NCBI RefSeq assembly: GCF_019704315.1
Contig: NZ_AP024597.1
Span: 2,764,501 to 2,828,500, forward strand
Source of the DNA: Stygiolobus caldivivus
Lineage (GTDB): Archaea; Thermoproteota; Thermoprotei_A; Sulfolobales; Sulfolobaceae
DNA: 64,000 nucleotides
Direction: 5' to 3'
A program made the position numbers and the translations under genes. This document shows, piece by piece, positions 1-10,481 of this stretch (position 1 is its first letter; every line of letters starts with the position of its first letter). The notes beneath the pieces are model-generated. The model was not told where the DNA came from and made no database searches. It was given only the letters and a program-made list of their open reading frames with translations.

Positions 1-2823
1 TTGCGATTTTATTTTTTCAAGCCTACCGGTAATTTCCTTTAGCGTCTCCAAGTCGTCCGCTAACTTCTTACACTCTTCTCCTGCCTCCTTTAGAGTAGAG
101 GTCACTTCTACATTATTAAAAGCCTCGTCAACGAACTCAGTATAAGTAAAGAGTTTTACCTTGTTTAACGCCTTATATAACCTTTCTGTGTTTTTACGGT
201 CCCCCTTAATCACGAGTATACAGTCCGAGATCAGCTTTTCATCTTGGACTCCCTTCCTTATCTTGAGCAACTCGTCTTCAGTGTGCTGAATTGCCGTTAC
301 GTCTTTAACTAACTTAGCCACTTTATCTTTGAGGTCCCTGACAGTTGTCAGGCCCTGCTCTATCGCCTTCATTACCTCACTCTTCTGTGAAGGCTTTATT
401 TGGGCCAGTGCCGAAAGTGAGTCCAGCATGTCAAATAGTAATGCTTGTGACGTGACGCTATTTTCAGCCCTCTCTCTCACTTTCACCGCAGTCCTCAACA
501 GTTCCTTAACGTCGACTACCTTTACGTCCCTCTCCTTGATAGTTATCAGTTTTATATCTTGTACTTTTTCCCTTACCTCGTTTAGCTTCCTGTCTACCTC
601 TTTAATCGTATCGACCTTTATATACCCAGACCTGATACCTACCCTTAATAGGTCGCTAACTCCTTCCACTACCCTGTTGTCTAAAGGGACCTCTTCAGCG
701 TTAAGTGCCGCCCTTACTTTTTTCTCCAAGCCTTTTGAAGTCCCCGTCATTACTTCTAGAGCTAACTTCCCGACATCTTCTTTATCCATCCTTTTTAGGA
801 CCTTCTCCAAGACCTTTACGGTATACTCCCCTAACCATTCGTCTAAGTCTATGTATTCCCCTTCCAGTTTCACTAACTTCTTCTTATCGAGGTCTGAGAG
901 GAACTCTAAAAGCCTCCAGCTAGTCTCTATGTCTTGCACCGTAAACTTAATGTTCTTCCTATCGTAAGTCCTAAACTGGTCTGCTAAGTCCCTTACAGTC
1001 TCGAAGACCTCTTTAACAGGTACTTTGCCGGTCTTTCCCGTATACCCTTTATAGTAAATTATGTAGTTCATAATGCTCTGGAACCTGTATTCTATTTGTT
1101 CCATTGAAGAGAACGTATGATATATATTTTCATATATTTTATTAAGCTCATTTATGTCGTCTATCAGGGACTCCAACTTAGCAATTTCGTTTGCGAAGAC
1201 CAACTTGAACGCAGGCTTTCTGACCCTTAACCCCTGAGAGAGGTACGAAAGTTGGAGGAAGTACCTCTGTAACGGGTGGGTGAGCTTAATCACGACTCCC
1301 TCAGCGTCAGAGGTGCTGTAGGTCACTGTAAAGTCAGCTCTGGACTGGAGTGATAGGTCATCGGTTACCTTAATCTTATAGCCAAACGTGTAGAACCCGT
1401 CTCTATGCCTGCACTCTAAGAGTATTTCACTACTCTTCTTATTCTCCTTGGAGGGGTTACATAATACGTCTGCAAGTCTACCTTCCTTCTCTGCTAACTC
1501 CACTACCTCTACTACGAAGTTCTTTATACCCTCCGCTACCTTAGGGTAGACGGAGCTGTACTTGTCGTGGCTTAACAGCTTCTCCGCCTCTTCCTTATAC
1601 TCGTCTATCACCCTCTGCATGTCTTCATATTTATCGCCCTCTAGGAGGAAGTCCCTCAGCTGTACGTTTAAGTACTTCTCTACCTCCTCCCATTTCACGG
1701 CACATATCCCTTCCCCCTTGAGCGCCTTATAGGCTTCTCTAAGCACGTCCTCGTCGGGGAAAAGCGGGTAGTATTCCCTCGGCTCTTTAGGGACTATCAC
1801 GTAAAGACCATCATCCGGCGGGATACCTTCTTTCACCTTCATAACCGTTATTATGTCCTCTATTTCCCTCCTGAGGTTTGGGTCGAGCTTATACGCAAAG
1901 TTTTCCCTCCAATGGGAGAACTTTACCAGCTTAGCATTACTGCAGGAGTAGTCATATCCCCTCAATACCCTGCCTATCTCTTTCGGTTCCTCTTTAAACA
2001 GCCTTGCGTCGCTTATTTCCACAGTCCTGTAAAGGTCTGCTATAGCTTCCTTTCTCGTTACTAAGACCTTATAGATTGCTTCCGGTGAGTTGTCAGGTAA
2101 TTGACACAAGAAATTGTTGACGATTTTCGTGATATTCCTCCTGGTTATCGGGACTAGGTAATAGAGGAAATTGAGGTACTCCACAAGGCCTAAAGCCTCA
2201 CTTTTTACACTCTTAAGCATACAGTAGAGCATTAGGAAGTACTCTACTTTAGTCGGCTCGGTCAGTACCCTCTCCCTTATCCTGTCCTTAAAAGCGGTAT
2301 AGGTCTCGGGTAATAAGGAGTATAAGAGGCCCCCGTACGAGAATATCTTTGTATACCCGGATGGCGTTGCAAGGAGGAAAACAACGGAGTTAATGTCCTT
2401 CATTTCTGTAGTCTTTTTCATATGGGTGAAGAAGTTTACTATTTCTCCTCTGTACTGGTATTGTAAGTTCTCTAAGTTCTCTACCTCATCTATTATCACT
2501 ACTTCTCTATCGCTTACCGAGAATTTACCCCCTTCTTCCACTATTATCTGGTCTATCTTTACGTTCCTGACATTATACCCCTTCTTTTTTGCCTCCTCTT
2601 CTATCACCCTGCTTAGGAAAGTCTTACCCATACCCCAGTCTCCAACTAAGACTATGAAGATGGGAGAGGACTTTTCCCTGTCTAAAAAGTCCAGTAGTTC
2701 CCTCTCCTTTTCATAGAAAGTAATCGAGTCAGTATACTTGGTCGACAGGACACACTTATACACCTCAGATAGCTCACTCCATGAGGCCGTCTCGGAGATA
2801 AACTTCTCACACACTACCCTCAC
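1..2823 (-). CDS. large AAA-type ATPase with helical/coiled-coil body (partial, C-terminus cut)
   Basis: The minus-strand frame is open from a GTG at 2823-2821 to the window edge, giving at least 941 codons; I checked the frame at both ends and in samples between. Residues 61-68 read GDWGMGKT (Walker A) and 107-116 read EVVIIDEVEN (Walker B), so the N-terminus is a P-loop ATPase. The rest is largely charged and helical, ending in lysine- and glutamate-rich stretches that look like coiled coil. The GTG overlaps the TGA of the upstream HerA-like gene (GTGA), so the two are translationally coupled and probably act together. I do not recognise the family. Large ATPases of this shape occur in BREX-like and other defence systems, but nothing here proves that role. 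Confidence 0.8.
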   Translation of the reverse strand, partial: MRVVCEKFISETASWSELSEVYKCVLSTKYTDSITFYEKERELLDFLDREKSSPIFIVLVGDWGMGKTFLSRVIEEEAKKKGYNVRNVKIDQIIVEEGGKFSVSDREVVIIDEVENLENLQYQYRGEIVNFFTHMKKTTEMKDINSVVFLLATPSGYTKIFSYGGLLYSLLPETYTAFKDRIRERVLTEPTKVEYFLMLYCMLKSVKSEALGLVEYLNFLYYLVPITRRNITKIVNNFLCQLPDNSPEAIYKVLVTRKEAIADLYRTVEISDARLFKEEPKEIGRVLRGYDYSCSNAKLVKFSHWRENFAYKLDPNLRREIEDIITVMKVKEGIPPDDGLYVIVPKEPREYYPLFPDEDVLREAYKALKGEGICAVKWEEVEKYLNVQLRDFLLEGDKYEDMQRVIDEYKEEAEKLLSHDKYSSVYPKVAEGIKNFVVEVVELAEKEGRLADVLCNPSKENKKSSEILLECRHRDGFYTFGYKIKVTDDLSLQSRADFTVTYSTSDAEGVVIKLTHPLQRYFLQLSYLSQGLRVRKPAFKLVFANEIAKLESLIDDINELNKIYENIYHTFSSMEQIEYRFQSIMNYIIYYKGYTGKTGKVPVKEVFETVRDLADQFRTYDRKNIKFTVQDIETSWRLLEFLSDLDKKKLVKLEGEYIDLDEWLGEYTVKVLEKVLKRMDKEDVGKLALEVMTGTSKGLEKKVRAALNAEEVPLDNRVVEGVSDLLRVGIRSGYIKVDTIKEVDRKLNEVREKVQDIKLITIKERDVKVVDVKELLRTAVKVRERAENSVTSQALLFDMLDSLSALAQIKPSQKSEVMKAIEQGLTTVRDLKDKVAKLVKDVTAIQHTEDELLKIRKGVQDEKLISDCILVIKGDRKNTERLYKALNKVKLFTYTEFVDEAFNNVEVTSTLKEAGEECKKLADDLETLKEITGRLEKIKSQ

Positions 2824-4460
2824 CCGGTCAAGACCTCTAGCAGGTCCCCTTCAGACCCTATATCGGACTCCAGTTCACTTTTCTTCTCTATGTGTACCCG
2901 CACAGGGATCTCCAACGGGTTTATAAGCCCCGTCACTATAGCTTGCCCTCTAGGGAGTGAGACTAACTCCTTGGCTAGGTACTCCGATATACCCCCCGTG
3001 ACAGACTGTATATACCTAACGTCTTCATGGTAGACCCTGTGGAATATGAAGGAGTTCAACATGGAAAGTACCACCTTGTCTATGAACGCCGGTCTCTGAC
3101 TTATGAGCACTAATGAAGCCCCGAACTTCCTACCCTGAGTTGCCAGGGTAGCTAGGACGTCCTTAGTAAGGTGAGCATTTACCGGGTAGTTATCACTGGG
3201 GATGTAGTTCTGTGCTTCCTCTATAACAAGCGATATTACCCTCTTTTCGTTATTCATCTTCTTCTTTATGAGGTAGTTAAGCATTAGCCTCGCTATATAA
3301 CCCACAATGATCTGTTTTGTCAGAATGTCCATACCTGGTGCACCATCAGCGGAGAAGTCTACTATGGCAAGCCCTTGTTTGAAGAACAGCTCCTCAAGTG
3401 TGTCGTAATTGAACGTTTCTTCCCCGTCGGCTATCAGGTCGAACTGGCTCACCTTGTTCCTGAAGGTCTGGAGTGCGCTCTGGAGGGCCCTCTGTGTGTT
3501 CTTCGTAAAGCCCAGTTCGTCCTTCCTGTCCTCAACGATCTCACTCACTTTTTCTTGGAGGGTGGAGAAGTTCTCCTCCGTGAATAGTGAGTTAAAGTCC
3601 TCGTCCTTTAACTCGTTTAGAGCTAACTCCAGCAAGTTCATCTGTAATGAGGCTTGTCCTACTTCAGCGTCCCTATACTTTGCTGTTATCACCATATAGG
3701 CGATGTCTGAGGGAGTGAACAAGTTTAGGTCTAACCTGAAACGGTGTGCATTACGCAGGTCTGTAAACGTATAACGCCTTATAAACCCCCTAGAACTGTT
3801 CCTGTTAAGGTACTCCCTTTTTATCGATAAGGTGGCTAAGTCTATGTAGTCACCGTTTGCGTCGATAACGACCATTGGTATTGCATAGAATTTTCCGTTA
3901 AACTCGAGGTTTGAAAAGACGTCAATTAAGTACCTCATGTTATAGCTCTTCCCGGAGCCTGTCTCCCCGAAGATACCCATATGCATTGGCAGGGCGTTGA
4001 CGTTAAGGAGTAAGGGGATATCAGTGTTTATTATCCTCCCGTATTTAACATACCGGGGGTCGTCCAGTTTCCCCTCATAGAGCAGTTCAAGGTACTTCTT
4101 TTGGTCAGTGCCGTTTACACCCTTTGTCCGCGGGAACTTCATTACTGTGTTGCCGGGCATCTGCACCCTAGCGTTGTTGTCCTTTATGACCCGAAGGGAA
4201 ACCGATAAGTACGTACTCTTGTCCAGTATAGAAGCTATCACTTCACTGTCTACTAAGCTCTTTACTATCCCTAAGGACTCCGTGTAAAAGTCGTTACCGT
4301 ATTCAAAGTGCTCCACTTGGACTAGCCCGGCTTTTCCCTCTCTATCACGGATTATAAGGAACTCCCCGATTTTAACATCATAATCAGCCCTTATTAGGGC
4401 CTTAACTATATTAGGGGTACCGCCTTCAAGGACTATACCTATTATGTCGCTGTTACTCAC
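2820..4460 (-). CDS. HerA-like (DUF87) hexameric ATPase/translocase
   Basis: 546 residues from a GTG start. Walker A is GETGSGKS near residues 165-172 and Walker B is ISLVIEEAQ near 408-416, followed by an ISQRP segment near 453, the layout of HerA/FtsK-type DNA translocases. The N-terminal ~150 residues form a beta-rich HAS-barrel-like region (inferred from position and composition). Canonical archaeal herA sits with nurA, mre11 and rad50; here the partner is instead the large AAA ATPase that starts inside its stop codon. That context suggests a specialised, possibly defence or plasmid-related, motor rather than the repair HerA. The upstream 92 bases hold only a weak AT-rich promoter. Confidence 0.85.
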   Translation of the reverse strand: MSNSDIIGIVLEGGTPNIVKALIRADYDVKIGEFLIIRDREGKAGLVQVEHFEYGNDFYTESLGIVKSLVDSEVIASILDKSTYLSVSLRVIKDNNARVQMPGNTVMKFPRTKGVNGTDQKKYLELLYEGKLDDPRYVKYGRIINTDIPLLLNVNALPMHMGIFGETGSGKSYNMRYLIDVFSNLEFNGKFYAIPMVVIDANGDYIDLATLSIKREYLNRNSSRGFIRRYTFTDLRNAHRFRLDLNLFTPSDIAYMVITAKYRDAEVGQASLQMNLLELALNELKDEDFNSLFTEENFSTLQEKVSEIVEDRKDELGFTKNTQRALQSALQTFRNKVSQFDLIADGEETFNYDTLEELFFKQGLAIVDFSADGAPGMDILTKQIIVGYIARLMLNYLIKKKMNNEKRVISLVIEEAQNYIPSDNYPVNAHLTKDVLATLATQGRKFGASLVLISQRPAFIDKVVLSMLNSFIFHRVYHEDVRYIQSVTGGISEYLAKELVSLPRGQAIVTGLINPLEIPVRVHIEKKSELESDIGSEGDLLEVLTG

Positions 4461-4552
4461 AGTTGAGCATGGGCACGGTAGAATTTAGGTTTTTCCTAGC
4501 CGAGGGCGGTATTAAAGAGAGGAGATGAAAAATTGGTATGTCTATTAACGGT

Positions 4553-6409
4553 TTACTTCCTCCTCTTTAGTGCGTAGTACGCCAGCAACACTCCAGCGAC
4601 AACTAACCCTGAGATTGGTATCGATAGGAGGGACGAATTATTTGACGAAGTCTGGGGCTCAGCGGTGGTTTGAGGTATTGTAGACGAGGCTGTCTTGGTG
4701 ATAGACGTTGACGGAGGGGCATTCGTACTCGTCGTCTGTGGTTGTGTGCTGGACGTGGCAGTTGTCGTACTACTAGTGTGAGTTACGGTAGGGTATAGAG
4801 AAGTAATTACTAGGGGCGACTTACTTACCGTTACGTAAGTCAAATCAGGAGTCCCTATACTCAACTCCGCCAGCCCTTTAGGCGTAAAGGTCACGTGGAC
4901 GTTGTCGGTAGCTTCTGCCGTATCCCCTCCGAAAGTATAATATGAAGGGAACTCTACGTACTTCCCGTTATTTAAATAAAAGAGCCCTAAGACCGCAGAT
5001 AACTCCTTGAACGTAGTTATTTCTCCGCTCCCTCCCCCGCCGAAGATCAGTTCAGTGTCGTAATATGAGCCGTAGAGCGAGGTGGGGCCCGCTGGTGTGT
5101 AAGACCTCCCGTTTACTTGGAAGTAGGCGGAAGACACGTTCGGGTCTACTACTAAGACTTTATCAAAAGTCATTGAGGACAAGGTGCTTGAAGTCCCGTT
5201 TTCGTCTACGATAACGCTGAAGGTGATTAAGACACCTTTACCTTTAATAACACTTTCGTTCATCTGGAGGTAGCCCGCAAAAGGCAGGGAGTAAGTAAGA
5301 CACGGAGAGGAGTTATAGTTACCGTAATAATACCCCCCTTGCTGGCTCACTTCCACATACCCGTCTCCCTTTATACTCTGGTTAGTTAGCGTAGCCTGCG
5401 GGTCGGTCATGTTGAAAACGTTATCATGGTATAGGACTACGCTTTCGTTAGTTACAAAGAAGAGGACGTTTTGGGGCCATAGTATCCACGTTGAGTTATC
5501 TGTGTTGTTGACCACTAGCACCGAGTTCAGCTGGAGGGAAGCAGAATAAGCCGGGACTAAGTCTTGTGATGCGTTATACGCTAAGAGGCTGGAGATGTTG
5601 AAGTAACCCAGGACGGAAGAAGTGTTTATTACGTAAGTAGTCTTATTACCGTAGACCCCATAAGAGGCTATCCCTGTAGGATATGCGTTAGGGTGTTGGA
5701 TAAGGATCCATAAGAAGGGGTTTACATAATCAGGTATAACTCTGTAGGCCACTGCTAAATATGCAGGGGATCGGTGGTGGTTAGTAATGTTCAGGAAGTA
5801 TATCCCCTTAGGTAGGTCTACAGTATAGTAGCACGTGTTTGAGGTGTAGTTCCACGTAAATGTTATAGGAGAAGTGTTCAGGAAAATCTCCGAATCATTG
5901 TTATATACCTCGTAGCTCAATGTCTCATTGGAGACCCCAAACAGGCAAAGTGTCGAGGGGGAACCTAGAGTAGATAAGTGGACTAGGAAAGATAACCACC
6001 CGCATGCAGGTACGGTTACGAATTCCTCGACATAAGTAGAGGAGTTCTCGGGCTTGATAGCAGTATAATTGTAGAAGTATGTTATGTTCGCGGTCTGTGT
6101 GGGCGAATATACGACCAAGTAGTAGTTACCGGGCGTAAGGAGCACGGCGTTAATGACCTCGGTGCCGTTCTGGACAGCTATCCCGTGGAGGGAACCGGTC
6201 TCGTTAAACTGCGTGAACTGGTAGGCGGTCATTAGGGAGACCGTTACAGTCGCGTTACTGGCAACTGCATAGACTAAGCTAGAGGTGGACTTTATCTGAA
6301 TAGGTATGTATAAAAAATAACCTGGGTTTAGGGTCATGGCGTAAATAGGTACGGACGATATGAGGAAAACCGCCACCAAAACTAGGGGTAGGTATTTTCT
6401 CATAGGCAT
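4553..6409 (-). CDS. thermopsin-like acid protease, membrane-anchored
   Basis: 618 residues. A signal peptide covers roughly residues 5-24. The body carries thermopsin family (peptidase A5) features: YPTGIASYGVYGN, a WPQNV segment, and DTELIFGGGGSGE followed by FPSYYTFGGDTAEA. It contains many potential N-glycosylation sites. Residues ~545-591 are a Ser/Thr/Pro stalk, followed by one membrane helix (594-614) and the basic tail KRRK, so the enzyme is displayed outside the cell and anchored. Family members act at acid pH. Start could be Met1 or Met3; an AT-rich TATA-like block lies just upstream. It stands alone on the minus strand. Confidence 0.85.
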   Translation of the reverse strand: MPMRKYLPLVLVAVFLISSVPIYAMTLNPGYFLYIPIQIKSTSSLVYAVASNATVTVSLMTAYQFTQFNETGSLHGIAVQNGTEVINAVLLTPGNYYLVVYSPTQTANITYFYNYTAIKPENSSTYVEEFVTVPACGWLSFLVHLSTLGSPSTLCLFGVSNETLSYEVYNNDSEIFLNTSPITFTWNYTSNTCYYTVDLPKGIYFLNITNHHRSPAYLAVAYRVIPDYVNPFLWILIQHPNAYPTGIASYGVYGNKTTYVINTSSVLGYFNISSLLAYNASQDLVPAYSASLQLNSVLVVNNTDNSTWILWPQNVLFFVTNESVVLYHDNVFNMTDPQATLTNQSIKGDGYVEVSQQGGYYYGNYNSSPCLTYSLPFAGYLQMNESVIKGKGVLITFSVIVDENGTSSTLSSMTFDKVLVVDPNVSSAYFQVNGRSYTPAGPTSLYGSYYDTELIFGGGGSGEITTFKELSAVLGLFYLNNGKYVEFPSYYTFGGDTAEATDNVHVTFTPKGLAELSIGTPDLTYVTVSKSPLVITSLYPTVTHTSSTTTATSSTQPQTTSTNAPPSTSITKTASSTIPQTTAEPQTSSNNSSLLSIPISGLVVAGVLLAYYALKRRK

Positions 6410-7169
6410 GTAATTAATAATTCACCTTAAAAAATATTGCTTTGCAGTCGAGAAAGGGCAAAGTATAGTCTCTCTCCAATGAGCGATAAAAACTATGTAA
6501 TCCTTGAATATACTATAGTCGGTAATTCGGTTCAGTCATAGACGGAATAGCATTTTATGTAAAGCCCTTACGTCAACATGTTTTACTAGTCATATAAGGC
6601 TATTGTATGTTTCACGGTTATAGATCTGGGGGGCAGGGTATTTAGCATAGGGTTAAGTATAAGTATTCACGTAAGTGTTTAGGATAAACTTAATTACACG
6701 TTTTCCCCAATAAACGCTAACACATAGCCCTGAATAACCCCCATTACGTAGTAAAGTCACTATGAAAATAACTCTAAAAAATCAGCATATGTCCTAATAA
6801 ACCCCTAATGGTTTTAGGTCTGACAAGCTCCCCTCACTACTATCCCGCTAAATATCAACTAAAGCATAAGGTCACTACATACCTATCTTTATTCTCATCC
6901 AGCGTTTATTCATGTCGTTGTAGCGTTTAGTATTATACACACACAATATATAAATAACTTCTTAAAATTCCCACTCACGTTAAATGACTAAGGGCTCAGA
7001 GCTCTTATGGGAAAAATGGAAATATAACACGTTATAACTGGTGAAATTAAATGTAAGGGTTTTTGCATAAGGTGCTGTCTCAGGAAAAACATTAAGGAAA
7101 AAAATACACACTAAATTACCCCATAAAGGTAGACATGTCCCTAGTTTGAGGTAACGCTATATCAAGTCG
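6410..7169. other. intergenic region, no gene; holds a composite repeat copy
   Basis: No open frame of credible length or codon use. It contains a degenerate intergenic element at 6548-6721. The remaining bases are AT-rich and unassigned; the part near 6900-6990 is an AT-rich run resembling promoter-like sequence but no gene follows it directly. Confidence 0.6.
6548..6721 (+). repeat. composite intergenic element, short form (174 bp)
   Basis: Starts with TAGCATTTTATGTAAAG and ends with CCAATAAACGCTAAC, so its ends are an imperfect inverted repeat (TAGCATTTTA / TAAACGCTA). The left part matches 15033-15064 and 42239-42266, and the right part (TTAAGTATAAGTATT...) matches 15374, 31289 and 42344. 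The left-to-right spacing (105 bases) is the same as in the 42 kb copy. Confidence 0.5.
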
Positions 7170-7568
7170 TTATTCCAATATGTGCCAAATCCCGTTACCT
7201 ACAGCACATACCACCCTCTCACCGTCGTAGGCCTTTACCTCGACAAACGCATATGACTTAGTCTTTCTTATTACCTCTGCCTCAAACTTAAAGGGCGGCT
7301 TTTTCATCTGTCTCATGAAGGTTATAGTAAACTGTAGAGTAAACGCTTCCTTCACACCTAAACTCCTCACCGCATAACTCCCCGCGTAGTCCATTGCAGA
7401 AAATATTATCCCCCCGTGTAGGATCCCTCCTAACCTGGTAAGTTCCTCCTTATAGTCCATTACTGCGACTGCCCTGCCCTCTTTTACTTCTTCAAACTTT
7501 ACCCCCATAAACCTAAACAAGTGTTCACTCTTCCCTAAGAGCTCGTTGAAGTAGTCAGCCCCGCTCAT
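7170..7568 (-). CDS. hotdog-fold acyl-CoA thioesterase (PaaI/YbgC-like)
   Basis: 132 residues, typical length for the family. The motif GGILHGGI (residues 47-54) with its histidine, followed by an Asp in SAMDYAG, is the hotdog thioesterase signature of the PaaI group. These enzymes hydrolyse aryl- or acyl-CoA esters. It is divergent from iorA, whose product makes aryl-acetyl-CoA thioesters, so release of arylacetates is a reasonable but unproven role. A TATA-like ATTAAATATT precedes the ATG. Confidence 0.8.
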   Translation of the reverse strand: MSGADYFNELLGKSEHLFRFMGVKFEEVKEGRAVAVMDYKEELTRLGGILHGGIIFSAMDYAGSYAVRSLGVKEAFTLQFTITFMRQMKKPPFKFEAEVIRKTKSYAFVEVKAYDGERVVCAVGNGIWHILE

Positions 7569-7642
7569 AATATTTAATACTCACTCGCTTTATTATAATT
7601 TATTCAATCTATTTTTGTAAAGTTCAAACTTAACAATAAGTG

Positions 7643-7654
7643 ATTTATATTTTT
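7643..7654 (+). promoter_or_regulatory. TATA box of iorAB
   Basis: ATTTATATTTTT is centred about 25 bases before the ATG at 7673. This is the spacing for a leaderless archaeal transcript and argues against the longer frame that begins at 7640, inside the box. Confidence 0.55.
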
Positions 7655-7672
7655 AAATTACTAATTATAATT

Positions 7673-9472
7673 ATGGGACGTTTACTTTTACTCGGGAACG
7701 AAAGTATAGCGAGGGGGGCTTTAGAGGCAGGTCTGGCTGTCGCTGCTGGTTACCCCGGGACTCCCTCCACAGAGGTGATAGAGACACTAATGAAAGAAAA
7801 GGACAGATATGTAGAATGGAGTGTAAACGAGAAGGTGGCTTTCGAAACGGCTTACGGGGCTGCGATTTCAGGGGCTTATTCTCTAGTGTCCATGAAGCAT
7901 GTAGGGCTAAACGTGGCGTCAGACGCCCTCATGAGCTCCTCCTACACCGGCGTAGAGGGGGCTATGGTCATCTTCTCAGCCGGAGACCCGTCCATGTGGT
8001 CTTCCCAGAACGAACAGGACAACAGGTATTACGGGTTAATGGCCTTAATCCCGGTCTTTGAACCCTTCGACCCCCAGTCCGCACATGACCTAACCGTCAA
8101 GGCTTTTGAGTTCAGTACTAAGGTAAAACACCCGGTCTTACTCGTGAGCAATACACGGGTCAACCATTCAAGGACATGGGTAGACGTAGGAGAGTTGAAG
8201 CCCCCGGTATGGGGTAAGCTAGTAAAGAAGCCCCAAGTTTACTCTCTTGTACCAGCAATAGCCAGAGGGAATAGGGAAAAACAGCTGAAGAGATGGGAAC
8301 TGATCACGGAAGGGGTTAAGGAGTTCAACACAATAGAAGGAGACGGGAGGAAGCTCATAGTAACCGCAGGCGTCGGTTACGCTTACGTCAAGGAGCTGGT
8401 AGAAGGTGATGTCAGGATACTACGGTTAGGTGTGTCCGTGCCGTTAAACAGAGAGCAGGTGCTGAAGGCTGTGGAAGGAGTGGAAGAAATACTCGTAGTC
8501 GAAGAGTTAGAGCCGATAGTCGAGACCCAGCTAAAGAACATCCTCTTCGACGAGGGTATCAGGGTCAAAGTCCACGGGAAGGACTATGTCCCGAGGGTAG
8601 GTGAACTGACATTCGAAAAAGTAGGGAAGGCAGTCTCAAAGTTTTTAGGCCTACCTTTTGTAGAAGTTAAGGAGCCCGAAGTGAAGATCCCCGATAGGCC
8701 CCCAGCCCTATGCCCAGGGTGTCCGCACCGTTCGTCTTTTGTCGACTTAAAGAGGGGGGTCGTAAAGGGAGGCCTCAACACTACCTTCTTCTCCGGAGAT
8801 ATCGGCTGTTATTCCTTAGGTGTCTTACCTCCGTTTAACTCTCAAGATAGCCTCACGGAAATGGGTAGTAGTCTGGGGATCGCCAACGGTATCTTTAGGG
8901 CTACTAACACCGTCCCGGTCGCGGTGATAGGTGACTCTACCTTCTTCCATAACGGCCTTTCCGGGCTGGCTAACGCTGTATACAATAACTTACCCGTCTT
9001 GGTGGTGGTCTTAGACAACAGGGTCACAGCCATGACCGGGCAGAACCCCAGTCCGTCAAGGGAGATAGAGATAGAGGACGTAGCTAAAGGTTTGGGGGTC
9101 GAGTTCGTAAAGGCTTTCGACCCGTTTAACGTGAAAGAGAGCATTGACGTGATAAGTGAAGCTACCAGGTGGGTTAAAGAGAATAAGAAACCTGCGGTGG
9201 TCGTGGCTAAGAGGGCTTGCGCACTCGACGTCTTAGATAAGGTTGACGGGGAGTTACCCATCGCTGTGGTAGACGAGAAGAAGTGTACGGGGTGTTCTAT
9301 CTGTTACGACTTCTTTACTTGTCCTGCGATCACTGTAGGTAAGGACAAAAAGGCCGTAATTGACCAAGTCCTGTGTATAGGGTGCGGCGCTTGTGTCCCG
9401 GTTTGTCCTTATAACGCAATATCATTAAAGGGGGATGTACCTAAAGGGTGGGACGAGGTATGGCTAAGCTGA
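7673..9472 (+). CDS. iorA: indolepyruvate ferredoxin oxidoreductase, alpha subunit
   Basis: About 599 residues. It oxidatively decarboxylates aryl-pyruvates (from Trp, Phe, Tyr) to aryl-acetyl-CoA with reduction of ferredoxin. Visible features: N-terminal pyruvate-binding domain with GYPGTPSTE, central CPGCPHRSS, thiamine diphosphate site GDIGCYSLG with GDSTFFHNG about 40 residues later, and a C-terminal ferredoxin domain with [13 protein letters not shown] and [11 protein letters not shown] for two [4Fe-4S] clusters. The frame opens earlier at 7640, but those 11 residues are translated through the TATA box, so I use the ATG at 7673. iorB overlaps its last codons. Confidence 0.93.
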   Translation: MGRLLLLGNESIARGALEAGLAVAAGYPGTPSTEVIETLMKEKDRYVEWSVNEKVAFETAYGAAISGAYSLVSMKHVGLNVASDALMSSSYTGVEGAMVIFSAGDPSMWSSQNEQDNRYYGLMALIPVFEPFDPQSAHDLTVKAFEFSTKVKHPVLLVSNTRVNHSRTWVDVGELKPPVWGKLVKKPQVYSLVPAIARGNREKQLKRWELITEGVKEFNTIEGDGRKLIVTAGVGYAYVKELVEGDVRILRLGVSVPLNREQVLKAVEGVEEILVVEELEPIVETQLKNILFDEGIRVKVHGKDYVPRVGELTFEKVGKAVSKFLGLPFVEVKEPEVKIPDRPPALCPGCPHRSSFVDLKRGVVKGGLNTTFFSGDIGCYSLGVLPPFNSQDSLTEMGSSLGIANGIFRATNTVPVAVIGDSTFFHNGLSGLANAVYNNLPVLVVVLDNRVTAMTGQNPSPSREIEIEDVAKGLGVEFVKAFDPFNVKESIDVISEATRWVKENKKPAVVVAKRACALDVLDKVDGELPIAVVDEKKCTGCSICYDFFTCPAITVGKDKKAVIDQVLCIGCGACVPVCPYNAISLKGDVPKGWDEVWLS

Positions 9473-10032
9473 ACATTGTCATCGGAGGGGTAGGTGGACA
9501 AGGAGTTATAACTATGGGGAAGATGTTGATCAGGGCTGTCAAGCCCGAGTATAAGGCCGTAGCCTCAGAGACCCACGGGCTGGCCCAGAGGGGAGGTGCT
9601 GTAAACGTCCACGTAAGGATAGGGGACGTCTATGCACCTTTGGTCCCCTTAGGGAGGGCTGACTACGTAATAGGGCTGGAGGCAATAGAAGGCCTCAGGA
9701 ATATAAGGTATGCATGCGATTCGTGCGTCCTCGTGCTAAATAACAAAGTCCAGAGACCGGCTATCCCGAAGGTGGCCTTACCAACCATTGACGAGCTCAT
9801 TAATACGGCTAAAAATTACGTAAAGGTCGTAGTCCTAGTCAATGCTGAAGACCTCGCTCTAAAGGCGGGGAACGTTAAGGCTGCCAACACTGTAATAATC
9901 GGGACCATGCTTGCCGTAGGTAAGCTAAGGGACTTTGTAGACGAGGAGGTATTAGTTAACTCCCTTAATGATGTGAACAGGAAGGCCCTTTATCTAGGTA
10001 TGGAGAACTATGACATAGTCTTTTCAAAGTGA
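9460..10032 (+). CDS. iorB: indolepyruvate ferredoxin oxidoreductase, beta subunit
   Basis: About 190 residues. The N-terminus has the glycine-rich GGVGGQGV motif and [10 protein letters not shown], typical of the gamma-type domain of 2-oxoacid oxidoreductases. It forms the IOR enzyme with iorA, whose end it overlaps by 13 bases. The open frame extends four residues upstream to 9448; I prefer the ATG at 9460, which starts the conserved [15 protein letters not shown]. The gene is followed by a repeat-rich gap with no further operon member. Confidence 0.92.
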   Translation: MAKLNIVIGGVGGQGVITMGKMLIRAVKPEYKAVASETHGLAQRGGAVNVHVRIGDVYAPLVPLGRADYVIGLEAIEGLRNIRYACDSCVLVLNNKVQRPAIPKVALPTIDELINTAKNYVKVVVLVNAEDLALKAGNVKAANTVIIGTMLAVGKLRDFVDEEVLVNSLNDVNRKALYLGMENYDIVFSK

Positions 10033-10146
10033 TGCTCGGTTTTGTTACAAGGGGTAGACCCAACATCTTTATATGCCTAATAACTTGTTGATGACGCTCA
10101 TTGGCGGGGGATATAATAAGTCATTTTTATTTATGAGGATCACGGA

Positions 10147-10414
10147 TAGTAGTTTACGTAAAATCATTGCGTTTGAATATTTCTATTGAATAGGTATATG
10201 GTATTACCAAACTAATGACTAAGGCTCCGAGTTTTTCTTGTATTTAATGTGGAATGGAGTATATAATTGTGTACATATGTGTTAGAGGTAATACTAGTAC
10301 TCAGTCAAAGTCAAAAGGACAAGGTAACTTAAAACTATCGAGTATATTGACAAGAAAACCCTGCCTTTAATACCTGACGAAGTATAACTTCTATGGTTTT
10401 TCAATAACTGCTAC
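10147..10414 (+). repeat. composite intergenic element, long form with inner palindrome (268 bp)
   Basis: The left end TAGTTTACGTAAAATC and right end GGTTTTTCAATAACTGCTAC correspond to the ends of the 174-bp copies at 6.5 and 42.2 kb. Inside lies the palindromic unit 10298-10387. The size difference from the short form (94 bases) is close to the length of that unit (90). Confidence 0.45.
10298..10387 (+). repeat. palindromic unit A (copy 1)
   Basis: The left arm TACTCAGTCAAAGTCAAAAGG and right arm CCTTTAATACCTGACGAAGTA-like sequence are imperfect inverted repeats. The unit matches 15244-15346 and 56284-56388 in arms and in the GGTAACTTAA-type segment after the left arm. Confidence 0.5.
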
Positions 10415-10459
10415 ACGGACAACGTTGAGAGCCTCCTGAGCTACCCTTAAATCCCCTGA

Positions 10460-10481
10460 GTAGCATTTTATTGAAAAATCG
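10460..10481 (-). repeat. inverted element end
   Basis: GTAGCATTTTATTGAAAAAT is the reverse complement, with one base gap, of the element end at 10395-10414. The two ends face each other across 45 bases, so a second element fragment of opposite orientation probably lies here. Confidence 0.5.

Noticed and set aside
329-967. 212-codon plus-strand frame
   Set aside because: Serine/leucine/phenylalanine-rich antisense shadow of the large ATPase gene on the minus strand.
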